Shown here: positions 1 through 5,105 of the stretch, piece by piece
Layout of the letters: every line of letters begins with the position of its first letter
How positions within the stretch are numbered: the first letter of the stretch is position 1
Source of the DNA: Oscillibacter sp.
Lineage (GTDB): Bacteria > Bacillota > Clostridia > Oscillospirales > Oscillospiraceae
DNA length: 6,687 bases
NCBI GenBank assembly: GCA_014799855.1
Contig: JAAVHG010000001.1
Location: forward strand, 12,337-19,023
Reading direction: 5' to 3'
The notes under the pieces: generated by a model
Told to the model about the DNA's origin: nothing
Databases searched by the model: none
What the model saw: the letters and a program-made list of their open reading frames with translations, nothing else
Made by a program: the position numbers and the translations under genes

Positions 1-929
1 AAATCCAGGCCGAAGGTGCTGCGGATTTCCCGGAGGGCGTCCAGAACAAAGTTGTTGACCTCCTCGGAAATCAGGGACTCCGCCGTGCAGTTCCGCAGGC
101 CCCGCATGTAGACGGCGTAGTAGTCGATCTCCGCCTGGGGGGCGCGGATGTAGAAGATCTCTCCCAGACGGCGGAAAATCTCCTTGGATACCTCCCGCTC
201 AAAGGTGATATCCTCCGTAATTTCGATGTCCCCGGCGTCGATGAAGAAATGGCGCTCCATCCGGCGGGTGGCGATCTCCAGCAGGAGGATGGCGTTGTTC
301 AGCGTCACCTCGGAGACCGTGTGCTTAAAGGCCACATAGGTTTCCACCAGGATGTTTTTGATCTTGTTCTTCCGGTCGTGGTCCTCCGAAATGGGAAGGG
401 TGGGGTCGCTGATGACCAGCAGCTTTTCCTCGGAGAGGCAGCGGCGCTTGTTGATCTCGTTGCCGTCGATAAAGACCTTGTTGGCCCCCCGCATCAGCTC
501 CAGGTCGTACTTTTTTACAATGGTGTTGATCCGCTTCAAGTCGCTGAGCAGCGTGCTTCGGGAGACGAAGATGGTGTTTTCCACGTCGTACAGGGAAATG
601 GCCCGCTGCTGGTCCAGCAGCATCCGCAGGCGCGGGTTTACCCGCTCCTCCTGGTACTCCACGGTGCCGCCGCCCAGCTGCTGGGACAGTTCTTCCTTAT
701 ATTGGAAAAAGTCGGCCAGATTCTTCGCTACAATCCGGCTCCCCTTGGGAACCACGGACTGCAGCTCCAGAAAGTCCTTGCCCGCCAGCTCGTCCTTGAT
801 CTGCTTCATGTCGTTTTGAAGCGTGCGGAGACTGACCTGCTGCTTTTCCGCAAAATAGGAAGCGGTCATGTATCGGTCACAGTTTTCGCAGAGCTCCTGC
901 ACAATTTCAATCTGTCGCCGGTTGAGCAT
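1..929 (-). CDS. PRD-domain transcriptional regulator (BglG/MtlR/LicR-like), C-terminus beyond window
   Basis: This frame is open from the ATG at 929 to the window edge (309 codons visible), with AAGGAGG at 934-940 just upstream. Residues about 21-47 form an N-terminal helix-turn-helix (TASYFAEKQQVSLRTLQNDM). A second HTH/Mga-like segment lies at about 107-140 (VENTIFVSRSTLLSDLKRI). From about residue 185 a PTS regulation domain follows, recognisable from TLNNAILLLEIATRRM (209-224) and EIDYYAVYMRGL (267-278). Two DNA-binding domains followed by PRDs is the layout of activators such as MtlR, LicR and ManR. The RNA-binding CAT domain of true antiterminators is absent. Such proteins are normally phosphorylated by HPr and EII proteins to match transcription to substrate flux. 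The two PRD positions that usually hold histidine look like Leu216 and Tyr274 here. PRD2 and any EIIB- or EIIA-like domains would lie outside the window. It most likely controls the adjacent PTS operon; family placement is firm, the target is inferred. Confidence 0.9.
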   Translation of the reverse strand, partial: MLNRRQIEIVQELCENCDRYMTASYFAEKQQVSLRTLQNDMKQIKDELAGKDFLELQSVVPKGSRIVAKNLADFFQYKEELSQQLGGGTVEYQEERVNPRLRMLLDQQRAISLYDVENTIFVSRSTLLSDLKRINTIVKKYDLELMRGANKVFIDGNEINKRRCLSEEKLLVISDPTLPISEDHDRKNKIKNILVETYVAFKHTVSEVTLNNAILLLEIATRRMERHFFIDAGDIEITEDITFEREVSKEIFRRLGEIFYIRAPQAEIDYYAVYMRGLRNCTAESLISEEVNNFVLDALREIRSTFGLD

Positions 930-971
930 AGTTCCTCCTTCCGTGGCACACTGCGCTTATTAGCACAAAAA

Positions 972-1000
972 AGTATAACATACTATCGGCCCGCCTTCAA
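972..1000 (-). promoter_or_regulatory. Sigma-A-type promoter for the PRD regulator
   Basis: On the minus strand, TTGAAG (1000-995, 4 of 6 to TTGACA) and TATACT (977-972, 5 of 6 to TATAAT) are separated by exactly 17 bases. The predicted start near 965 gives a leader of about 36 nt before the regulator ATG at 929. This suggests the regulator can be expressed independently of the aldolase upstream. Confidence 0.65.
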
Positions 1001-1045
1001 CTCCCATCTTCAGCGGCCCGGCGGGATACCTGCCCCCCGCAAGGG

Positions 1046-1076
1046 GCCGCCCACGCCGGTGGCCGGCGCGGGCGGC
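1046..1076 (-). terminator. GC-rich hairpin after the aldolase gene, possible weak terminator
   Basis: Read on the minus strand, a 14-bp stem (one G-U pair) with a 3-nt loop starts about 27 nt after the aldolase stop codon. A smaller CCCC/GGGG hairpin (1035-1046) follows. There is no U-run after either stem, so this is not a canonical intrinsic terminator. It may stabilise the 3' end or cause partial termination ahead of the regulator promoter. Confidence 0.35.
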
Positions 1077-1102
1077 GTTGGGAGGGAGGAGAGACTGGCA
1101 GA

Positions 1103-1936
1103 TTAAGCGTTAATGACTTCCACAAGCTCCTTGGCCTTGGCGCTGACGTTTTCCACAGCCTTCATGCTGAGGCTGATAACGTCGTGGGCGTTGTGGTTGG
1201 CCTCGTAGGCCTCGCCGAAGGTGCGGATAAAGGCCTTGCGGAGGTCGGAGCCGTAGTTGATTTTCAGCAGGCCGCACTTCCGGGCCTTCTGGATCACGTC
1301 GAAGGGAATGCCGGAGCCGCCATGGAGCACCAGGGGCACGGGCGAAATGTCCGCGATGGTTTTCAGCAGGTCCAGATCCACATGGGGCTCCAGATCCAGG
1401 CCGTGGACGTTGCCCACGGAGACCGCCAGCAGGTCGCAGCCGGTGGCTCTGACAAATTCCTCCACCATGCCGGGGTCGGTCTTGGCGTCGGCCTCGTTGA
1501 CGATATCCTCTTCCTTGCCCTGGAGGGCGCCCAGCTCGGCTTCCACGGGGATGCCGTAGAAATGGCAGAACTGAACGGCCTTGGCCACCTCGGCCACGTT
1601 CTCCTCAAAGGGCAGGTGGGAAGCGTCCACCATAATGGAGGTGAAGCCGGCCTCCACGCAGGCCTGTACGTCGGCGTAGGACTTGCCGTGGTCCAGGTGC
1701 AGGCCGATGGGGGTGTCGTAGCGGCTGGCGGCGTCCCGGGCCAGGTCGGCGATGACCTTGGGATTGGACAGCCGCAGATTGTTGGAGGAGATCTGGATGT
1801 AGCCGGGCAGCTTCGCGTCGTCCAGGCCCTTGGCAATGGCGTAGGTCATCTCCATGTTGGTGGTGTTGAACGCGGGGAGGATGTAACCCTTTTTCTTGGC
1901 GTAGTTCATCAAGTCGTAACCATTGATCAGCTTCAT
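1103..1936 (-). CDS. Class II ketose-bisphosphate aldolase (fructose/tagatose-bisphosphate aldolase family)
   Basis: This is a complete 277-residue protein, close to the length of the GatY/KbaY/FbaA group. Family enzymes cleave a ketose (bis)phosphate to dihydroxyacetone phosphate plus an aldehyde in the cytosol, using a divalent zinc-type metal. Visible signatures are LHLDHGKS (79-86) with the catalytic Asp82 and metal ligand His83, VEAELGALQGKE (131-142) with Glu134, GNVHG with His178, and LVLHGGSGIP with His205. KINYGSDL (225-232) is the phosphate/substrate loop, usually of the form N-x-x-T/S-D. All expected metal and catalytic residues are present. The start at 1936 is the only in-frame candidate before an upstream stop, but no Shine-Dalgarno lies in front of it. 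A short frame ending in an ATGA overlap may couple its translation. Divergent placement next to the PTS operon fits cleavage of that pathway's end product. The sequence does not settle whether it prefers fructose, tagatose or another ketose bisphosphate. Confidence 0.93.
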   Translation of the reverse strand: MKLINGYDLMNYAKKKGYILPAFNTTNMEMTYAIAKGLDDAKLPGYIQISSNNLRLSNPKVIADLARDAASRYDTPIGLHLDHGKSYADVQACVEAGFTSIMVDASHLPFEENVAEVAKAVQFCHFYGIPVEAELGALQGKEEDIVNEADAKTDPGMVEEFVRATGCDLLAVSVGNVHGLDLEPHVDLDLLKTIADISPVPLVLHGGSGIPFDVIQKARKCGLLKINYGSDLRKAFIRTFGEAYEANHNAHDVISLSMKAVENVSAKAKELVEVINA

Positions 1937-1986
1937 AAGCGTCTGCGGGCGCCGCCGCGGGGAAAGCGGCCGCCCAGAACCTCCAT
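1933..1986 (-). CDS. Putative 17-codon leader frame overlapping the aldolase start
   Basis: ATG at 1986-1984 opens a frame encoding MEVLGGRFPRGGARRRL. Its TGA stop (1935-1933) overlaps the aldolase ATG as ATGA. The peptide is short and arginine-rich and resembles no family I know. Its importance would be translational coupling, because the aldolase lacks its own ribosome-binding site. The frame itself has no clear Shine-Dalgarno either and may be chance in GC-rich DNA. Confidence 0.22.
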   Translation of the reverse strand: MEVLGGRFPRGGARRRL

Positions 1987-1989
1987 TCT

Positions 1990-1995
1990 ATTATA
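1990..1995 (-). promoter_or_regulatory. Candidate -10 element for the aldolase
   Basis: ATTATAAT (1990-1997) is self-complementary, so a perfect TATAAT reads on either strand. On the minus strand it sits about 54 bases ahead of the aldolase ATG. No TTGACA-like hexamer is found 16-19 bases upstream, so the promoter would be activator-dependent or the match is fortuitous. Confidence 0.3.
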
Positions 1996-2092
1996 ATGTG
2001 CGGGGCGGCTCCGCGCTGGCGGCGCCGTTCCTTTTGACAGTTATTACGATACCATTTTGCGGCGGAGAAAACACACAAAGTTTTTTCGTACT

Positions 2093-2183
2093 GATTGCGA
2101 AATTATGAACAACTCGCAGAATTCACAATTACGCAATCTATTGCGCAATAGAAATATCGCAGATTGCATAATGTATGCGCAAT
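2093..2183. promoter_or_regulatory. Clustered dyad operator / upstream activating sequence
   Basis: Six ATTGC or GCAAT half-sites occur in 91 bases, at 2094-2098, 2133-2137, 2140-2144, 2145-2149, 2163-2167 and 2179-2183. They include a perfect 16-bp palindrome, TCTATTGCGCAATAGA (2137-2152). They also include an 11-of-12 inverted repeat pairing GATTGCGAAATT (2093-2104) with AATTACGCAATC (2127-2138), and an ATTGC-N11-GCAAT dyad (2163-2183). TCGCAGA recurs at 2114 and 2157. The block lies upstream of the weak-35 PTS promoter, where an activator would bind. The adjacent PRD regulator is the obvious candidate ligand, but that is inferred. Confidence 0.6.
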
Positions 2184-2211
2184 GAAACTGTGTCCGTCCC
2201 CGGTTTTTTTG

Positions 2212-2220
2212 TGCTATAGT
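2212..2220 (+). promoter_or_regulatory. Extended -10 promoter of the PTS operon
   Basis: TGCTATAGT combines the extended TGn motif with a 5-of-6 -10 hexamer (TATAGT, 2215-2220). There is no acceptable -35 at 2191-2198. Transcription would start near 2227, giving a leader of about 100 nt before the EIIA gene. An extended -10 without a -35, directly downstream of clustered dyads, suits positive regulation. Confidence 0.5.
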
Positions 2221-2285
2221 AACAGCATCAACAGCGCGTAAACGCAAAACCAGCCACCGAAGCCTCCACTGGCAGGACTTGATTC

Positions 2286-2307
2286 CCCGGCGGCAACCCG
2301 GCGGCAA
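2286..2307 (+). repeat. Perfect tandem 11-bp repeat in the PTS leader
   Basis: CCCGGCGGCAA occurs twice back to back, ending about 8 bases before the purine-rich ribosome-binding region of the EIIA gene. The role is unknown. It could arise by slippage and could alter leader length between strains. Confidence 0.7.
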
Positions 2308-2329
2308 ATAAAAGAAAGGATGAACGCCT

Positions 2330-2773
2330 ATGGCAGCCCCCAAGCTTCGCATTGTGCTTGCTTCTCACGGCGAGCAGTCCAAGGGTATGCTGAACACCGT
2401 TCAGATGCTTTTGGGAGAACAAGAGAACATCGCCGCCTACAGCCTCTATCCCGAGCAGCCGGTCACGGACCTGACGGAGAAACTCCAGGCGGAGATCGAC
2501 CAGTACGGCGCGGAGAACATCATCTTCATGACGGAGCTCAAGCAGGGCTCCCCCTTTAACGCGGTAGTATCCCTCACCCGGAACCATGACCTCTATCACA
2601 TCACCGGCATCAACCTGGCGGCGCTGATGACCGCCATCATGGAACGGGACGACGAGAACATCACCGCGGCGCAGCTGTGCGAAACCGTTATGGAGGAGAG
2701 CCAAAACACGATGCTGGATGTGAGAAAGCTTCTGGCGGCGGGAAACAACGACGAGGACGAGGAGGAACTGTAA
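2330..2773 (+). CDS. PTS mannose/fructose/sorbose family EIIA component
   Basis: This is a 147-residue single-domain cytosolic protein of the EIIA-Man fold. It carries phosphate from HPr to EIIB. The strand KLRIVLASHG (5-14) ends in the phospho-accepting His13. MTELKQGSPFN (67-77) is the second active-site loop. E. coli ManX has Asp67 in the equivalent place, whereas this protein has Glu69, and the usual GG before SP is QG. The C-terminus is strongly acidic (DEDEEEL), and its GAG/GAC codons double as the Shine-Dalgarno of the EIIB gene. An AAGGA sequence at 2316-2320 supports the start at 2330 over the out-of-frame ATG at 2320. It is the first gene of the operon and is separated from EIIB by one base, so the two are almost certainly co-transcribed and translationally coupled. 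Substrate specificity cannot be inferred from this domain. Confidence 0.92.
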   Translation: MAAPKLRIVLASHGEQSKGMLNTVQMLLGEQENIAAYSLYPEQPVTDLTEKLQAEIDQYGAENIIFMTELKQGSPFNAVVSLTRNHDLYHITGINLAALMTAIMERDDENITAAQLCETVMEESQNTMLDVRKLLAAGNNDEDEEEL

Positions 2774-2774
2774 A

Positions 2775-3278
2775 ATGAGAAACGTAGTACATGCCAGAGT
2801 GGACGACCGCCTGATTCACGGCGAGGTAGTCACCGCCTGGGTGCCCACCATGCGGGCCACCCGGATCATCATCATCGACGACGAGGTCGCCAAGGACGAG
2901 TTCAACGTGCGGGTCGTGAAGGCCCTGGCCCCCGCCGGGACGAAGGTTTTTGTCTATGACGTGGAAAAGGCCTCCGAAAAGCTGATGGTGCAGGGCCTGC
3001 CGGACGAGCGGCTGCTGCTGCTGGCCAAGAGCCCCACCACCTTCCACCGCCTGATCAAAAACGGCGTGCCCCTGAAAGAGATCAACCTGGGCGGCGCGGG
3101 CATCCGCGGCAAACGCCAGCCCTTCATCAACAACGTCTCTCTGGACCCCGATGAGGTCCTGGCCTGCGAGGATATGCAGAAAAACGGCGTCCGCGTCTAC
3201 TACCAGCTGGTTCCGGAGCAGGGAGTAGTGGAAATCGACGCCGCCTTGAAGTCGGCCAAGGAAAAATTCGGCCTCTAA
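2775..3278 (+). CDS. PTS mannose/fructose/sorbose family EIIB component
   Basis: This is a 167-residue cytosolic protein, the usual length for a stand-alone sorbose/mannose-type EIIB. It receives phosphate from EIIA and passes it to the sugar bound by EIIC-EIID. The N-terminal signature ARVDDRLIHGEVVTAW (7-22) includes the phospho-histidine His15. Most relatives read IHGQV, so Glu17 is a mild variant. Later conserved pieces are IIIIDDEVAKDEF, LPDERLLLLAKSP and INLGGAG with the following R-x-x-FINNVSL. GGAGG (2761-2765), lying inside the end of the EIIA gene, is its ribosome-binding site. A 36-base purine-rich gap separates it from the EIIC gene. Family assignment is secure; the sugar specificity is not known. 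Confidence 0.94.
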   Translation: MRNVVHARVDDRLIHGEVVTAWVPTMRATRIIIIDDEVAKDEFNVRVVKALAPAGTKVFVYDVEKASEKLMVQGLPDERLLLLAKSPTTFHRLIKNGVPLKEINLGGAGIRGKRQPFINNVSLDPDEVLACEDMQKNGVRVYYQLVPEQGVVEIDAALKSAKEKFGL

Positions 3279-3314
3279 GAGAGAGAAAGCAAAACGAGAA
3301 AGGAAGGATAAAAC

Positions 3315-4118
3315 ATGACAATCTTTCAAGCGCTCCTGTGCGGCATTATGTACTGGGTCGCGGAGGCGGACCTGCCCTTCGTCTCCCTGTGGGTTCTCCA
3401 GCGGCCTCTGGTCTGCGGTATGCTCACCGGCTGCATCCTGGGCGATCCCGTGACGGGCGCCGTGGTTGGCGGCACCATCAACCTGGTCTATCTGGGCTTC
3501 ATCTCCGCCGGCGGCTCCATGCCCGCCGACATGGCCCTGGCCGGCATCCTGGGCACGGCCTACGCCATCACCGGCAACCTGGACGCCAACACCGCTCTGG
3601 CCATCGCCGTGCCTCTGGGCCTGCTGGGCACCATCGTGTGGTATCTCCGCATGACCTTCGACTCCGTGTTTGTCCACATGGGCGATAAATGGGTAGCGGA
3701 GGGCAAGTTTAACAACCTGTACCTCTCCAACGTCATTCTGCCCCAGATTTACGCCGCGGTTATCTGCATTACTCCCTGCTTCCTGGCCGCCTATTTCGGC
3801 GCCGACTACATCCAGAGCTTTATCGACCTGTGCGCCGGCAAGCCCCTGCAGATCTTCCAGATCATCGGCGGCATGATGCCTGCCCTCGGTATTGCCATCA
3901 CGCTGCAGTACATCTTCAAGGGCGAGGCCCGGATCTTCCTGTTCCTGGGCTTCATCATCTCCACCTGCTTCGGCCTGACCCTGGTCCAGCAGGGCGTGAT
4001 CGGCTTCATCACCGCGCTCATCTACATCCAGGTAACGGACGCCCGGGGCTCCGCTCCCGCCATCGCGGCCGCCGGCGCGGCCCCCGCAGCCGCCGCCTAC
4101 GACCCGGACGAAGACTAA
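3315..4118 (+). CDS. PTS mannose/fructose/sorbose family EIIC permease subunit
   Basis: This is a 267-residue integral membrane protein, almost the same length as E. coli ManY. It forms the sugar-translocating core together with EIID. Hydrophobic segments run through most of residues 1-245. Conserved family features include QRPLVCGMLTGCILGD (29-44), VVGGTINLVYLGF (50-62) and MPADMALAGILGTAYAITG (69-87). The tail after about residue 245 is alanine-rich and acidic (GSAPAIAAAG to DPDED), resembling the Ala-rich acidic tail of ManY. AGGAAGG at 3301-3307 precedes the ATG by 7 bases. The EIID gene follows after 16 bases. Together with EIID it determines substrate choice, but no residue seen here allows the sugar to be named. 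Confidence 0.93.
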   Translation: MTIFQALLCGIMYWVAEADLPFVSLWVLQRPLVCGMLTGCILGDPVTGAVVGGTINLVYLGFISAGGSMPADMALAGILGTAYAITGNLDANTALAIAVPLGLLGTIVWYLRMTFDSVFVHMGDKWVAEGKFNNLYLSNVILPQIYAAVICITPCFLAAYFGADYIQSFIDLCAGKPLQIFQIIGGMMPALGIAITLQYIFKGEARIFLFLGFIISTCFGLTLVQQGVIGFITALIYIQVTDARGSAPAIAAAGAAPAAAAYDPDED

Positions 4119-4134
4119 AGGAGGAGGAAGTATC

Positions 4135-4971
4135 ATGGCTAACAAGAAAGAAACGAAGCTGATTCCCCATAAAGCGCTTGTGCGGGCCTCCCTGATTTGG
4201 GAAACCTGGGTCCAGTGCTGCTATAACTACGAGCGCATGATGGGCATGGCCTGCGCCCATACCTTCCTGCCCGTGGTCAAGTACCTCTACCCCAACGACA
4301 AGGCCAAGCAGATTGACCTGATGACCCGCGAGATGGAGTTCTTCAACGTCCATATCGAGGCTGGCTCCTGCATCCTGGGCCTGGCGATCTCCCTGGAAGA
4401 GGAGAAGGCCATGGGCAAGGACATCCCCAACGAGTTCATCACCAACATCAAGACCTCCCTCATGGGCCCCTTGGCCGGTGTCGGCGACACCATCTGGCAG
4501 GGCGTGCTGATCCCCATCCTGCTGGCCCTGTGCATCGACATGACCCTCGCTGGCGGCGGCACCATCTGGGGCGCCATCGTCTATGCCATTCTGATGGTGG
4601 CTATCTCCTATATCTTCTCCTACATTAACTTCATGTTCGGCTATCACGCCGGATCGGACGCAATTATGGACTTCCTAGAACGGGGAATCCTAAACAAGCT
4701 CCTGAAGGGCGCTTCCATCATGGGCTGCATGGTTATGGGCGGTCTGATCGTCAACTATGTCAACATGAAATGCGGCCTGGTCATCCAGACTTCCGGCTCG
4801 GTGTTCTCCCTTCAGGAAAGCCTCTTCGACGCGGTCCTGCCCAACATTCTGCCTCTGGGCCTGACCATGGGCGTCTACGGACTGATGCAGAAGAAGTGGA
4901 CCTCCGTGAAGATCATCCTTCTGATGGTCGCCATCGGCATCGTCGGCGGTATGTTCAGCATCCTTGCCTGA
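4135..4971 (+). CDS. PTS mannose/fructose/sorbose family EIID subunit
   Basis: This is a 278-residue protein of the EIID family, which is unique to mannose-type PTS and forms the membrane translocation unit with EIIC. Family signatures are MEFFNVHIEAG (67-77), the LGLAISLEEEKAMG stretch (81-94) and SLMGPLAGVGDTIWQG (108-123). Hydrophobic segments follow in the C-terminal half, ending with a membrane segment close to the C-terminus (IILLMVAIGIVGGMFSILA). A very strong AGGAGGAGG (about 4121-4129) precedes the ATG at 4135. The stop at 4969-4971 is followed within 60 bases by an intrinsic terminator, so EIID closes the transport module. Its presence confirms that this is a complete four-component mannose-class PTS rather than a fructose- or glucose-class system. 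Confidence 0.94.
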   Translation: MANKKETKLIPHKALVRASLIWETWVQCCYNYERMMGMACAHTFLPVVKYLYPNDKAKQIDLMTREMEFFNVHIEAGSCILGLAISLEEEKAMGKDIPNEFITNIKTSLMGPLAGVGDTIWQGVLIPILLALCIDMTLAGGGTIWGAIVYAILMVAISYIFSYINFMFGYHAGSDAIMDFLERGILNKLLKGASIMGCMVMGGLIVNYVNMKCGLVIQTSGSVFSLQESLFDAVLPNILPLGLTMGVYGLMQKKWTSVKIILLMVAIGIVGGMFSILA

Positions 4972-4990
4972 GCTTGACCGAAGTCCAATA

Positions 4991-5044
4991 TTCTGCCTGT
5001 GTCTGACAATTGAGGCAATTGCTGCAGAAAGGGGCCCTCAATTG
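4991..5044 (+). promoter_or_regulatory. Antiterminator-like leader segment ahead of the terminator
   Basis: CAATTGAGG (5007-5015) is perfectly complementary to CCTCAATTG (5036-5044). That pairing would consume part of the terminator's left arm and its loop. Two other folds compete with it: CAATTG-AGG-CAATTG (5007-5021), and TTCTGC (4991-4996) with GCAGAA (5024-5029). Mutually exclusive folds of this kind are typical of attenuators, but CAATTG is self-complementary and its repetition alone can generate them. Confidence 0.35.
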
Positions 5045-5059
5045 CGAGGGTCCCTTTTT
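5028..5059 (+). terminator. Rho-independent terminator after EIID
   Basis: A 12-bp stem pairs 5028-5039 with 5046-5057 (one G-U pair), with a 6-nt loop, and runs directly into TTTTT (5055-5059). This is a strong canonical terminator. It lies inside an otherwise co-directional gene set, so it should lower expression of the dehydrogenase and kinase relative to the PTS genes unless readthrough or a further promoter operates. Confidence 0.85.
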
Positions 5060-5105
5060 CAGTCGTTCCATATACCATTCAAATTGAAAAGAGGTTGCGT
5101 TTTAT

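Larger units (their letters stand above)
1937..2329. other. Divergent control region between aldolase and PTS operon
   Basis: These 393 bases hold no convincing stand-alone gene. From left to right there is a GC-rich part (1937-2030) with a foldable leader for the aldolase, then an AT-rich part (about 2031-2225) with clustered dyad operators and the PTS promoter. The remaining roughly 100-nt PTS leader contains a tandem 11-bp repeat. No Rho-independent terminator or BglG-type antiterminator site was seen in the PTS leader, so control probably acts at initiation. Confidence 0.7.

Noticed and set aside
944..957. TGGCAC followed by GC-containing sequence, considered as a sigma-54 -24/-12 element
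   Set aside because: The spacing and the TTGC box do not fit, and it lies in the regulator leader on the wrong strand for the regulator gene.
249..1106. 285-codon plus-strand open frame opposite the regulator and the aldolase end
   Set aside because: It is antisense to the well-supported regulator and resembles no family. Long antisense frames are common in GC-rich DNA.
2034..2039. Perfect TTGACA on the plus strand
   Set aside because: No -10-like hexamer lies 16-19 bases downstream (the positions read TTGCGG or similar), so it is probably fortuitous.
2182..2195. CcpA cre-like sequence TGAAACTGTGTCC upstream of the PTS promoter
   Set aside because: The central CG and the 3' half of the consensus do not match well enough, so catabolite repression cannot be claimed from it.
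2320..2559. Alternative ATG at 2320 opening a 79-codon frame ahead of the EIIA gene
   Set aside because: It is out of frame with the EIIA domain, its product has no recognisable features, and its ATG overlaps the ribosome-binding region used by the ATG at 2330.
2688..4145. 485-codon minus-strand open frame spanning the EIIB and EIIC genes
   Set aside because: It is entirely antisense to two convincing PTS genes, has low-complexity composition (Gly, Asp, Gln, His rich) and no domain signal. It is a codon-bias shadow.
5060..5105. Promoter for the dehydrogenase between the terminator and its ATG
   Set aside because: TATACC and TTGCGA are present but their spacing (22 bases) is unsuitable. Nothing better was found, so no promoter is called.
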